Of a stretch of DNA of 64,000 nt, positions 22,889 to 34,795 are shown piece after piece. This DNA is from Gerris lacustris (taxonomy: Eukaryota > Arthropoda > Insecta > Hemiptera > Gerridae), in NCBI GenBank assembly GCA_951217055.1, contig OX578276.1, forward strand, positions 139,834,013 through 139,898,012, in the 5' to 3' direction. A program made the translations under genes and the position numbers. Numbering within the stretch: the first letter of the stretch is position 1; every line of letters begins with the position of its first letter. The notes under the pieces are model-generated. The model worked only from the letters and a program-made list of their open reading frames with translations. It had not been told where the DNA came from and did no database searches.

Positions 22889-23795
22889 TAGGAAGGAAGT
22901 TCCTTACATTTTTCATTAAATATAAATTATAAAATCACACTGCTAAGTACGTATGCGTGGCTAGTTGCTTACTTGTCTAACTACTTATACATCTAACTCC
23001 GAAAAGATTGCGGAGTTAGAAAAGAGACAAAATTAAAAGTAACTAACTGTTTGTACCTAGCGGAGTTAAGGCAAAATTAAAAGAAAAGCATTATTTGTAT
23101 TATTAAAGCAAGCGTCTTTCAATAAATATGTATTGAATATTGAGAAAAAGAGTTTATAGTTAAAGATTATGTTTGTAGTTGGTAGGACATAGGACTGTTT
23201 TCTACCTACCCGGCCCACTAATTTAAAATATTATAAAATATATCTCTGTCCTACTCAAAAACGTCTGCGTGTATCAGGTTGAAATTTTACATGCCTGTTT
23301 CAATTGTACTTTAGTTTAGACGATGTGTAAGAAGTTTTATTAAAATCGTTACGTTAAAACGTAATATATCAGTAAAAACGCTGTTTTCTTTATTTTAAAC
23401 GTTTAGGTCCGCTTCAATAAATTTAGCGATATTTATCACAGTATCGGTGTTCGTTTTACTAGATACCTTTATTTTAAGTTGTTTTTCTCATTAAATAGAC
23501 GAAGTAAGCATTTCTCCCTGTCCTAAAATTCCAATTTTAAATTTGAAGCTTACATTTACGCGAGCGTTGCGCGTGAAAGCTTGGGCGGATAACGATATCC
23601 AACGAAATCACCCTGGGCATTGACAAAATGAACATGTGTACCAAATTTCAACTAAATTGGTCATCTTTTACTCAAGTTATCGTCATTGGTAGAATTCGTG
23701 ACGCTTGGTTTTGTGACGGTGATTTTGTGACGGTCGTTTTTTTCGGTTTCACTCCCGGGCTCCAGAACGTGCCATAAGGAACTTCGTTCCAAAAG
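22889..23795 (+). mobile_element. G repeat, inverted ends GGAAC(G)AAGTTCCTTA
   Basis: The left end GGAAGGAAGTTCCTTACA and the right end TAAGGAACTTCGTTCC are inverted versions of each other. Just outside the left end is a small hairpin GTGTC-GCGG-GACAC. The right third (from about 23510) is the reverse complement of 63105-63690 and shares a CGTTTACGCGAGCG-type segment, GCCCAGG/CCTGGGC, and the start GGAGCCCGGGAGTGA. In this copy the site of the later minisatellite has only two or three short GTGACGGT units (23700-23735). No protein frame is seen. Confidence 0.65.
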
Positions 23796-24178
23796 CAATT
23801 ATAGTTTTGTAGACATATTGCAAGTTATAGTTTAATTTCTCATAACTGTATTTATGTTTCTTTAATATTTTCCTATTAAGAATATGGTATTCCTACTGTG
23901 AAATGTGATAATCGGTTGCAATATTAGAGTTGAGTATAAATAAATAGATGTATGAAGTGCTTGTAACTCTATCTAGTTCTATTTAAAGAGTATATCTTAA
24001 TCACATTATGAAGCTGAGCTATTTATAAAACATCATAACTGTTATTAATTAATAACCTGGAAAATGATAGTTTTCTCAACTCTCAACTGAAATAATTGTT
24101 TGTTCTTATCCAATCTTCATTTCACTTCGTCTTAATAAAAAACTACTAAAAACTACTTGAAAACGCTACTTAAGTCTT
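23796..24178. other. unassigned AT-rich sequence
   Basis: No gene or bounded element is seen. Confidence 0.25.
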
Positions 24179-25703
24179 TATGGGTCATTTTCAAATAAAA
24201 TGTACCTTTTCTGTCCCAAGATTTTACAATTTTATTGTAACTAAAAAAATTCATATTAATGAAAAATAAAAAAACCTTTATGTTTATTGATCAGATGTCT
24301 GTCTATTATTGTGTTAATCAGGGTCATTTTATGGCTTATAAGGTGAAAATTTCTTGCTTCAAAAAATTTTAATGTTAAAAATTGTAATGAGTTTACAATT
24401 AACACAGTAGTTTTGATAACATGTAATGTGATTTTTATTAATTTTTTTCATACGTTTTTTTTCATTATATATTTTTTTTTTAACCAATAAAATATCCAAG
24501 TTTATATAAATGGGATAGGAAAAAATAAAACTTTAGTACAAAACGAAACAAATATATTTATATGTATGTCCCAAGGGTTTTGTAATGAGTGTTACCGATA
24601 AGAGTTGGCAGAATTAGAGGGTGAGTGTGAAAGAAAGAAGGAGGGATTAGGGTTTGTTTATGTTAAGAAGACATTTAAGTCAGTAATCAACGACTTTTTA
24701 GATTGATAGCACTTATTCTTCTCTACAATTAATATTTCACTAAAAAAAAATGGTGAGTATTTCTATTCATTGTAATGAGTGTTACCATAATTTTTTTGTA
24801 GTTGTAATCAACATTTATTTATGTTATTAATATGATTTAGTAGTTATTAATTAATATAATCAGTACACATTAAATTGGTTTAATTAAGAAACATAGTTTC
24901 CGAGGAAAGATTTTTTAAAGTTAAAAATCTAATGAGTGTTACCTGTAATGAGTGTTACTATTCCGTTAGTTTTACAATACTGTATATTTTAAAACTTAAA
25001 AAAAAATGATTGAGTTTAATGTTTTTACAAAAAATAAATTTGCCGCATGTAAACAAAAATTGTAAATAAAAGTTTAATGTTTACAGTTTATGTTAAAATT
25101 TAATTTTTTCTAGGTCCAATATATAAATGTGTAATGAGTGTTACCATAATGTAATGAGTGTTATTTGAATAACAACAAATTCTTATGGGTAGCCGTGTAC
25201 AACTATTTTTTTTAATAAAGAAAAAATATTTTTTCTTCTTCTTTATAATAAAAACTTTTATTACAATGCACTGAAAACGTATCCTTTACATTTTTGAAGC
25301 TTTGAGGAAACATCAAATGATAATAAATGTAACACTCATTACTTTTTTTAAAAAATTACTAATATTTTAGGTCTAAAAAATATTTCTGGTGGGATGAAAG
25401 AGAATATTTACGTCATATATACAATTTAGTAACGTTTCATAAAAACAGAGAAACAAAATCTAAAAAAATACCGTTTTTATGATAGTAACACTCATTACGA
25501 CAAAAATGTGATTTTTTATGTATATATGGTCATATGTATGTAAATAAATTTGAATACTGACTGTTCTTGAACGAAAATGTCATCCTAAGTCCCTGATGTG
25601 TCAGAATAATCAATATTGTCATGTCTAAGGCTTATTTTAATTTTCTATAAAGTAGCCAAATTTATTTCCCTAAAGGTGCATTTTATTTGAAAATGACTGT
25701 ATT
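24179..25703. mobile_element. inverted-end element with clustered GTAATGAGTGTTAC motif
   Basis: GTCATTTTCAAATAAAATGT at about 24184-24203 is mirrored by GCATTTTATTTGAAAATGAC ending near 25695. Between them the 14-mer GTAATGAGTGTTAC, itself a small hairpin (GTAA/TTAC), is repeated. Forward copies start at 24582, 24772, 24929 (first base changed), 24945, 25131 and 25151 (last base changed), with a shorter variant at 24384. Inverted copies GTAACACTCATTAC are at 25329-25342 and 25485-25498. Forward copies in the left two thirds and inverted copies in the right third is the arrangement expected of subterminal transposase-binding repeats in a non-autonomous DNA transposon. The interior has no long frame and I cannot name the superfamily. 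Confidence 0.6.
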
Positions 25704-26748
25704 GTAGTGAATTATTATCATCAAAAGTACTCATCTGATTAATATGATCTACTTTTGTGAGGTACATATGCTAGATTTTTATATAAGAACCTGGGTAATA
25801 CATTTAAAATCAAAACCTATGAGGATAGCCAGACATTGGCTGTCAGTAAGGCAGCAGTAAAAGAAAAACGTGATAAAAAATTAAACAATTTAAAGCAATG
25901 GGACTCTATTCTCCCATTGGTGAAAAACAAGTATTAAAATACAATATAAAGACATATTTTGTATTTTTATTTCCTGGACAGTTTACTTTTAGCGAATTTT
26001 CAAAGAAAATTAAGCTATTGCAATGGCTTCAACATTTTTGTAATGGGGATTTTTTAAACTTTTCCCCATGGGAATCCGTTTTAGACCATTATTAATCGAT
26101 TCCTGAAATTTAACACTTTTTTATGTATGTATGTATATTTGTATGTGTCACTCCAGACGATATCTCACCTTAGGATGCACTTAAAAATTTCAAACAAATT
26201 TTAAAATGTCAATAAAATCAAAAGAAAGGATGAGATCGTTGGCCAGCATTTTTGGAGTCCATTTAGGAGTCAAATTTTGACAATTTAGGGTCAAAATAGC
26301 ATAAAAACGTGGTTTTTCCATTTTATCCCCCTCTTATATGAAAATACATATGACAAAAGTGTAACAACAATTAATGTACTCATAAAGAGCTTTCCAACGA
26401 CATGCATCTTCTTAAAGGGTGTATATACTGTCAATTTTCTTTGGTTGATCCCTTATTATTGTATTTGATATTCTTTTCTTTGAGTCTTCAGGGATGAAAA
26501 AGGTTGTATATACTGTTTTGACTTTTGTACCCCGTACCCCTGTGTACTAAATTCTTTTTTCACCCATCCAAATTCTAAACCAAAATTTTCCTATTTAAGC
26601 CAATAGTAAGCAGATTTCTTTGAAAATTCGCTCATAAGTCATAGTGCATGACTGGTCTTTTTTTGTTTATATAACACCTTACTATAATAAAGCAAAGTAA
26701 ATGCTTCTACATCATTACCTTTTTTATATTTTCATTTTCATTTAATAG
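25704..26748. other. unassigned AT-rich sequence
   Basis: No gene is supported. 26415-26430 and 26500-26520 share a GGxTGTATATACTGT segment (two copies ~90 bp apart). The 65-codon frame at 25898-26095 shows no domain. Confidence 0.25.
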
Positions 26749-27105
26749 TGTTGCGAAATTTTGAGGTGAATTATGTTTGGACAAGTAATAAATAAGTTCT
26801 TGTTTATTCTAGACTTCAGAGCTTTGTTTTATTTATTACTCGTGCGGATAATTTCATATTGGATGGTGTAAAGAGTGTTTATTTTATTTTCTTCTTTCAT
26901 TCCACAGTACGGTAATAAATACCTGTTGTGAAATAAAGAAGAGTTCCGAAACTATTTGTTGACCGGAGGTTTTTTGACAAAATAAACCTAGGAGAAGAGT
27001 TAGATGGCCGTTAGTTTTTCGTGGTGCGACTAGCGGTGAGAGAACAAACAACGGAGGTCTGGGTGATTCACCACTTGTAGCTCCGTAGCTCTTCTCCGTG
27101 TAACA
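26749..27105 (-). mobile_element. probable LTR with adjacent polypurine tract
   Basis: On the minus strand this 357 bp segment starts TGTTACACGGAGAAGAG and ends TTTCGCAACA, giving the TG...CA boundaries of retrovirus-like LTRs. It is immediately preceded by a purine run, GCCGGGGGAA (27115-27106), in the place of a polypurine primer for plus-strand DNA. Several AATAAA signals lie inside. Just upstream of the purine run, a minus-strand frame ends ...SLSDDSGYI-stop. The flanking 5-mers do not match each other, so it is more likely one LTR plus a stub of internal region than a solo LTR. The partner LTR was not found. A Copia-type origin is only a guess from the LTR style. Confidence 0.45.
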
Positions 27106-28689
27106 TTCCCCCGGCTAAATGTAGCCTGAATCATCAGACAGACTTTCTGTATCAATACAGCTGTTCGTTTTACCACATGCAACATTTGTACCGAGAAATT
27201 AAACATCGCTCTAAAAAGGCTTCGTATTACAAACCTTTTTTTTTCTTCTATGTAAACATTAATTAGTGCAGTATGCTGTAGTTGGAATCTTTACCATTAT
27301 GAGATCTGATTAGTTCACTAGATTATCTTTCAACATTTCACATTTTAGTTAGATGAGTAAATTATTTCTTGTTATTCCACTCAAGTTCGGAATATCTCCG
27401 CTGAATCAGAGACGATTATTTTCTTTTTCTTAATTTCAAAGTGATTATGAGACAAATGATATGTTTTATTTACTTCTATTTAAATACTACCAAATGAATT
27501 TGATTATAAACATTTAATACAGCAATAAAATTCCATATTTGATTTATATTCATTCAAACTCTTTGTTGGTCTATTTATAAAGTAAGCGAACAGTTTATTT
27601 ACAGAATCGGATTTCGGTGAGAAATTTTTATTTATCTTATAATCTATGTTACATTTTAAAATTTATTATATTACATTTTTTTTCGACACAATTCACTTAT
27701 TTATTTGACAAAAACACATCACATATTGATGATTGATGGATACATTCGACTAATCGGTCTTCTAGATTTATTTCAATACTACCGAATGTTCTTTTTCAAA
27801 CACTTATTTTGTTTCCAAGCTTAACGAAGGGAACGAAGCATTGTAGAAATTCTGGAGATTGTTATTTGTGTCTCTTAATTCAAACGCTCCTAGACAGAAA
27901 TCCATTTCAGACAAAGGAACATGTTTGGTCTATTTATGTCTAACGATCTATATCGTTCAATATTTTTGGGAACCATTATATCCTATAAACCACACATTCA
28001 CACATAAATCTATATGGTTGGTCATATTCCACCTCTAACCACCATTCACATATTTTTTTTTGTTTTGTGTGATGATTTTTATTCTTATTAAAAAAAAAAG
28101 TTTGCTTCCGAGTTTACCGAAGGTAACTCTGATATGTGATTTTTATGTATACAAATTTTGAAAACGTAGCGAAAATACTTGTTAATTATTCTTTGGTTAA
28201 TCCGTAAATTTTCTAATTATTCTTTTTCTTCTTGGGCTCTAGGGATGATCATTAAAAAAAACCTTTTCTTTATTTTTAAAAAAAGGAAACGGTATAATTG
28301 TGCAAATTTTCACTTTCCGCCCATACCTGGGCATCAGTCCATTATCTGAGTATAAGAGTGGTATTCGTTTCAAAGCTCCTATTTACATAAAAAAGGGGCG
28401 AGTAACACATTCTTCTAAAAGCATTAAACTGTTACTCTAGAGTGGTACTCGAAGAGGGGACATTGGTCAGCTTATTTTTCCTAACCTCGAGAACTAAGGA
28501 ATCATATTTCTTAATATTATTTTGTTTAAAAATTAGCCGGGGAAGTATAATAGCCTAAAATCACTGACTCAACATAAATAGGATACCCCCAAAATATAAA
28601 CCCCAAATATAAATCCCAGACCCAAAATATAAATAGGATTCAAAGCCAAGAGAGGTGAGATATGTTTAGATACGATATTATGCGTTATT
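27106..28689. other. unassigned, with degraded R1 fragments
   Basis: 27812-27990 and 28098-28132 are minus-strand R1 pieces (GCTTAACGAAGGGAACG; GACAAAGGAACATGTTTGGT; GCTTCCGAGTTTACCGAAGG). The rest is AT-rich with no recognised feature. An imperfect foldback, CCTTTTCTTTATTTTTAAAA then AAAGGAAAC, is at 28262-28290. Confidence 0.4.
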
Positions 28690-29004
28690 ATTTTTTACTA
28701 TTTTCGGAAGGTTTATTTTGCTATCTTTGCCCCCCTGAAGAGGGCAAAATATTGAGGTTTAGAAAATAAAAGTTGCAAGTAAGATTTTATTATTTTTCAC
28801 CGTAGAATCCAAAATCCAAATATGCTATCAAAAATATACATTCCAATTTAAAATTTTGATTGGCTTGGGGGTCTAAGTACCTGGTTACCCTTAGTGCGCG
28901 ATTGCATGAAAACAAACTGCCCTTTACATGGTACGGATCCTCCAAGTTTCATTAATTTATGTCAAAACATTAATTTACCCAAACTAATCTTTTGGACCAC
29001 CCTG
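28690..29004 (+). repeat. solitary right arm of M1 element
   Basis: From ATTTTCGGAAGGTTTATTTT through GGGCAAAATATTGAGG and TGCGCGATTGCATGAAAACA to GGACCACCCTG, followed by TA, it matches the right half of 6259-6992. No left arm is present upstream, so this copy is 5'-truncated. Confidence 0.7.
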
Positions 29005-30145
29005 TATAAACTTCATCATCTAAAAATAAATAATTCACGTTTAAAATTGTTGAATCGTAAACATCTGTTTTACTAGTGAAAGGGAAATAGTGTAATACAG
29101 CCATGTTATAACTCATTAATAATCAAAGCTCTGCTTTATTTCCTACTCAAAATTGATTTCTAAAATATACGAATCAGTTATCACCCGTATTCAATCAAAA
29201 GTGAGAGTTGATCAACTTTTGAAAATGTATAAATAAGGGTTATAAATATTGTATAGCCTGAAGATAATTTAAAATATAATTAAAACGAAGCTAATCTAAT
29301 AGGAAGTCTAAGGGTTATCTACATGGGATTTGAAACCTCGCTTAAAGACTGGATTTAAAATCATCGTTTCGGTTCACTCCGCAAATACGTTTTAATTGAC
29401 GTTATTTCATATTTAAACGAAAGTTGGTTTTATTATCTGTTAAAAAGGTTTTGAGTAAATATACCATACGGGTGTTTATTTGTAAGTGGGGTTTTACGGA
29501 CTGTATACATTAGCTCGGTTCCAGCCGGAGAGATTAAGAAGGAAGCAAAGTCGATGGAATTTGTATAGCCTGTTTCTCGAGGCAGGAGTGAAAGGGGAAG
29601 AAGCAACCGCTGGCCGCGTCAAGGCAGACAGGATACTCGAACGAAAGTTGTTCTGGAACTGTTAACTGTTAAACAGAGAGAGAGATATGGTCTCTAACTG
29701 GAACCATCATTATCTTGAGGGGACAGAAAAAGTCATCGCTTCCCAAACTATCTCACAAAACTCTTAGATAACATCGACAATCGACACTCAATTACACTCG
29801 AAAAAAAATAACAATCTTTATATTCTTACGATTCTTCAAGATTTTATTATTTTTGTTTCTTTCAAAAGTACTAATGCCAAAGACGCTTTATAGTTTAGTT
29901 GAGGAAGTCCTCAAGCATATTTCATGGTGTTGTGAAATACGATGTTCTGACCTTTAAAACATATACCCTTATGACATTTTTAGGCAATTAATTATTTTGC
30001 AACATAAGAAAGAACTAAAGGAAGTAATAACGATAACCATAATGAGTAGATATTCGTTATTTAGGCAGATTAATATTATCGGTTATAGAAATAATGAAGA
30101 GTAAATAAAAGTTTATAACTCATTTCGACAATTATATTTATTATT
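29005..30145. other. unassigned; GC-richer patch 29490-29700
   Basis: No gene is supported. 29510-29660 has a balanced composition unlike its neighbours but carries no recognisable protein motif in any frame. Confidence 0.25.
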
Positions 30146-31312
30146 TCAAACTCAGAAGAGGGAATTTATTTGGAATAAAAGTCCTTTTTAAAAAGATTTT
30201 TATTACATCAAAGCTTTCGCCCAGGGAATCTGAGCTTCTTCAGTGATAATCTACAAATACATAAAATCGATAATAATATAAAGATAAAGAATAGAATAGA
30301 ATATTTGTGTATTTGTTTAGGTTTTTTTACAAAACTGTACAAATAGGAGTTCATAGTCCTAACATAGATATTTCATAACACATTGATTTAAAAAATAAAA
30401 ATTACAAAATAAATTTAAAGTTTTTATGTTATATTAAGTAATATTTGTATGAGTGTTTACTTCTTTCATCTTTTAATTTTTTGCGCAAAGGTGTCTTACA
30501 AGCCCTGGGATTTAAGTTTAACTAGTGACTAGTCTACTCTTGTAGTTACTCGTTCAGGATGAAGGATCTTAGTTTTAACGCTTCGCTCGTATAGCAATAT
30601 ATGTTTTTAATTTTCTTGTAGGTCAGATCATTGAGTAGATCTGTTAGCGCTAGACTTAGCTCTGTGTGTTTACTAGTATATTTTGCTATGTAGTGGGTCC
30701 TTAGGTCCTGATAAATGGGACAAGAAAAGTAGAATTGAATAATTGTTTCTTATGTTTGCCTGTTACAAATTGTGCAAAGGGCATCCGAATCAATTTGATA
30801 CTTAATACCCTTCAGGAAAATTCTGAGCAGCTGTTTGTTACTTAATCTGAGCTGAGTAATCAGTCTGATCATAGGCATTTTTATTCTTAATTTGAGATGA
30901 TCTTCGCCTGAGAAGTTAAAGTTGCATATCCGCCTGTAGAAGGGATTTATATAAAGATAGACAGTAAACTAAGAAACAACAAAAATGCAAACAGAAAATA
31001 ACAAAAAGAGTGTGAATATAGGTTCTTACCAAGTGGTGAGGATCGAAGAATTAAGAAATTAAATATATAATTAGATCTTCACCACTTGGTAAGAACCTAT
31101 GTTCACACTCTTTTTGTTATTTTCTGTTTGAATTTTTGTTGTTTCTTAATTTACTGTCTAATCGTTATATTATTATCTATTTTATGTATTTGTAGATTAT
31201 CACTGAAGAAGCTCAGGTTCCCTGGGCGAAAGCTTTGACGTAATAAACAATCTTTTAAAAAAGGACTTTTAGTCCAAATAAATTCCCTCATCTGAGTTTG
31301 AAATTCTAAAGA
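30146..31312. mobile_element. head-to-head pair of LINE-derived copies
   Basis: Copy one (30146-31048, minus orientation) carries a 5' segment, a LINE ORF tail and a 3' UTR. Copy two (31073-31312, plus) carries the same 5' segment joined straight to the same 3' end with about 650 bp deleted. Their 5' segments face each other as an 88 bp near-perfect palindrome (30958-31045 and 31073-31160, spacer 27 bp). The shared 3' end contains CACTGAAGAAGCTCAG, TTCCCTGGGCGAAAGC and CCAAATAAATTCCCTC. The CAGG/CCTG stem between CTGAAGA and GAAA is kept in both copies (one base differs in the loop region). Confidence 0.75.
30546..30953 (-). pseudogene. LINE ORF2 C-terminal fragment (zinc-knuckle region)
   Basis: A minus-strand frame reads INPFYRRICNFNFSGEDHLK, LRLSNKQLLRIFLKG, DALCTICNRQT, one internal stop, ETIIQF, then SCPIYQDLRTHYIAKY and ALTDLLNDLTYKKIKNI, and ends in its own stop at 30546-30548. 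The C-x2-C ... H-x4-C pattern with CP-I-Y after the last cysteine is typical of the C-terminal tail of several LINE ORF2 proteins, thought to help bind element RNA or target DNA. Here the usual histidine before the last cysteine reads as glutamine, and the stop lies between the pairs. The endonuclease and reverse transcriptase domains are absent. It is not evidently the same LINE as the fragment at 840-1440. Confidence 0.75.
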
Positions 31313-31816
31313 AGTCCACTATACCTCTCTATCTCTACAATTTAATTTATTAAATTTCTTTATTTATTATGTTCATGAAATTAAAGAAGGTTTGTCCACC
31401 AAAGCTTTAGTTATGTGCTTGATTTAAGCCACAGTAATTGGGTTTAAATACAACCCTGGTGCAGCTGCCTATGAACGCGAATTGGGCTTGATTAAAACAC
31501 CAAGCTTTAACATTTCTTTTTAAACATTCACATACTTACTCAATGTGTTCATATACACTATCATGAATTACAAGTGTGTGTGTTGTGTTGGTCATTGAGT
31601 AGCTCTTAGCTCTTATATAAGTGCTGTTTTGTTATTAGAAGTAGACTTTTTTTTAAGAGCTAAATCAATAAAATCAGTTAAGAAAAAGTTATAATAATAA
31701 ACAAGCTAAGCGTTTAATACGGAATCGAAACCATTATAATTTTCGGCAAGATTTCTTATAAAGATCTGATAACCGAAAACTATACTAAATCGTAAAATTC
31801 CAATAAATAACAAGTA
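31313..31816. other. unassigned AT-rich sequence
   Basis: No gene or bounded element is seen. Confidence 0.25.
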
Positions 31817-32413
31817 ATTTTATCTACGATTGATACGAAATATAAACATTGTATCTCTGTTTGAATGGGTAGAAAGTGATTCTATAAGTACTTGTATTCA
31901 TTGCGCATCCGCGTGTCGTAATTCCTCTTTTTTCCGCCCTAGTGCGGTAAAAACGAAGAATTCTTCACCTTAACGCACGATTAGCTAGTTTGTTTACCTT
32001 TAACAAAACTAATTTGCTGCTTGTTTAATTAAAATAACTGTTTAAATCGAGTTTCTAGTGAAAAACATAGATTGATTTATGTCATTATGACGAAAATGAG
32101 GAGAATAATATGCCTCCCGAAATAATTAATTCGGCACAAAATACAAAACTAATGAATTAATGTTATCTTTATCAAAAGAGAAATACGAACTTATACATAC
32201 AGGAAGGAAGTTTATTAAATATTTTGTTCTATATTTATTATTAAAATCCAACAATTGTAAATAAAGTACTAAGGTACGGTACGCAACTCAAGCGAAAACA
32301 GCATTTTGCTTTGCGCGTGTGGTTTTACTGCCCTTGCTCTCGCTATCGCTCGGGTGCAAACTCCACACTCGCATGCAAAATGCTACTTTCCGCACTAGAC
32401 GCGTAATGTAGTA
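31817..32413 (-). mobile_element. C element copy 3, reversed
   Basis: It runs from TTATCTACGATTGATACGAA to CGCGTAATGTA in the opposite orientation to the other C copies. The central palindrome (TTTTTTCCGCCCTAGTGCGG TAAAAA-like) and the left foldback are present. The small ORF, on the plus strand here, is recognisable as DENEENN, PPEIINSAQNT around 32090-32145, but its start is mutated (the leader reads CATAGATTG) and an insertion shifts the frame after it. Confidence 0.75.
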
Positions 32414-34795
32414 TTGTTTGCACATTGGTATATTTATGTTACTAAGCATGTTAATAATCTACCTGATACCAAAACGTAAATTATTTGTCTAAACCTAAAC
32501 TTAAGAGAAAATATATTATCTTTGTTTTCAGAAAATAGTAAATCTATAGAAGCAAGTCAAAGACCAGACTTTTTATGTTCTTTGTTTATTCTCTTGAATG
32601 TTGTTCAATTCGTTTAGTCATCGATAAGAGGAAAAAGCTGGTGGACATTTAAAAGTTTATTTCGAGTTAATCTGTTGTACTTCTCCCCTTACTTGCGCTT
32701 CTCTCTCCAACTCTTGGTTATACTTGTATGGATTCTGTCTATGCTAATATAATGTAGATGGACAACTAGACACGAAACTAACAAGATACGATAATGTTAC
32801 TAGTTCCCGGGTCAGAAAATCCTCTCTACTTTCAATATATGGTCATCATCATACAAATATGGTATAAATACAGTACACAGTAGCGATTGTCTTATTACGT
32901 ATTATTGTTTAGTAATCTGACGTAAGTTTTAACTAGCAACTATATCTACAAGCCGAGACAAAGTGTTGTTCGGTTATTTTCACTGTAATTAGATGAAAGA
33001 GGCAAGTATCTGTTAAAAGAACAACTTGTTCTCTCTTTCATTCCCACAATTTAACATTTTTTCTCAAATGTTGGACAAGCATGTAAGCTTGTTCTAGATC
33101 AAATCTGAACTGATATATCGATAGCACATCTTCGTGATTCGGTCGACTGGTTGCACCAACCCACGCCTTGGCCGACTTGAATACGTGCAATAAATAATGA
33201 ATATACATATGTATATGTATAATAAAACCTGTTTTTACCGTTCGAAATAGGCTCATTTATATTCAATTCTAGTCTTACATTGAATGAACCATATAAATTC
33301 TATGTACACTTTGACTTTTGGTTAGTAAATAATAACTTGCATCATGAAAAACTATTATGTATAAAAGATTTTTTTTAAAAAAATATATATACTAATTTCT
33401 CTTCTAGTGAATAAAAATGTATTGAAGTGAAAACCTATTTATTTCTCGTGACTTTCTCGTTCTTATACATCAATATTGAATCTAAAAAAATCTATCTAAA
33501 TATTTTTGTAACAATGCTAGTAGGAAAAGACTGTGCCCGACGAGATACGATTTTTACTCAAATATACATATTGGAACATTTATAAATTGCTTTCTGTCAC
33601 AAAGCTTATGTACCTGGTTTGATATTTATTTATTGTCTAGACTAGACAATTTGTATTGCACTCGTTATTTCTAGTACATTTATTTATCCTGCAACAATAT
33701 CTTAACATGTTACACCAAATATTAAGTTAACAAAACTGGATTCATTGCTTCTACCAAATTAGGAAAAAGCGTTCTTTTAACGTTTCTACTGATTGCTTTT
33801 TTAATATTGATGATTTTATCATTTTTATTCTTATTTGGTGGAGTAATGACTGGCCTTATAATACCGGTAGAGTAGAGAAAAGACGGTATAATCAGCGTTA
33901 CAAAATGGTAAGGTCAGGTGTGCTTGGTTAATCACCGCTATTTCAAGCTGTCTTTTTTTCCTTTTTAATCCTTAATGAACGTATGCCTGGAATCATTTTA
34001 AAAGATGCCTATTTATAAAAAAAAAAAAAAAAAAACCTAGGATTATTTCCTTAAGTTTTGTACACTTGTTATTCTTCGTGAAATCCTTATTTCTTCACGT
34101 ACCTAATGAGTGTTTTTTTCTGTTCAGGTGTCGGTTGTGAGTTTGTAAGTGGAAGTGTCAAGGATACATTACGTTTCCTTTAATAGTTCCTTTCCAAGCC
34201 TGTAGTCTTCTCCTTCCTTACTTTTCATCTCAACAGGTAAAGAAATAAAAAAATATTCAGCAAACATCCGAACCGAAACCTATTCTACCGTTTCAAAGAA
34301 TATAAACCCTCTGGCCGTCTTTATTTTCAAGGTGGGCGGTATAGAAAAGAGCATTATAGAAAACTTCTTTAGGCTACCTGTTGTTATCCCAGGCAATAAA
34401 ATAAAGATGGATCGTTTGAAATCTTAGAAAAACTTACCTTAGCGCCATGCCCTTCGTTCCTAAAACATAAATATTCCGATAAATTGCTAGAGAGAGCACC
34501 CTGAATAATACCTTGAATGTCAAGTGCAAAACTTGTTAACACCTAGTTTTATCGTGGGAAGATTTTTATTACTATTGATTAACTTAAAAGGGAATCACTA
34601 ATCACTGTGTCCAAAACTAGACGATAAACGCGTTCGCGATATATCGATTCCCAGATATGTTTCGCATTAAAGATCGCATCGAATAGAAGTGTACTCCGGT
34701 GGTGAAGTGGCTTAAGGGTGTCTCCATTCAACGAGGGCCCTAGTGGCAGACAAAAAAATATCGCTATGGCCCATCGTTTCCCACCCATTTTTACT
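32414..34795. other. unassigned; candidate single-copy DNA
   Basis: I see no repeat shared with the rest of the window. The minus frame 33256-33038 (AWVGATSRPNHEDV, then FDLEQAYMLVQHLRK) has a more protein-like composition than most frames here, but it matches no family I know and no splice signals force it to be an exon. A 19-base A run lies near 34018-34036. At 34706-34725 the phrase TGGTGAAGTGGCTTA looks like a polymerase III A-box without a partner B-box. Confidence 0.3.

Noticed and set aside
33038..33256. Host gene exon on the minus strand
   Set aside because: Composition is protein-like for about 50 codons but nothing confirms it; it needs transcript evidence.
34690..34745. Possible tRNA D-arm (TGGTGAAGTGGCTTA)
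   Set aside because: No T-arm or acceptor partner at tRNA distance; the nearest B-box-like sequence is ~500 bp away in a separate repeat.
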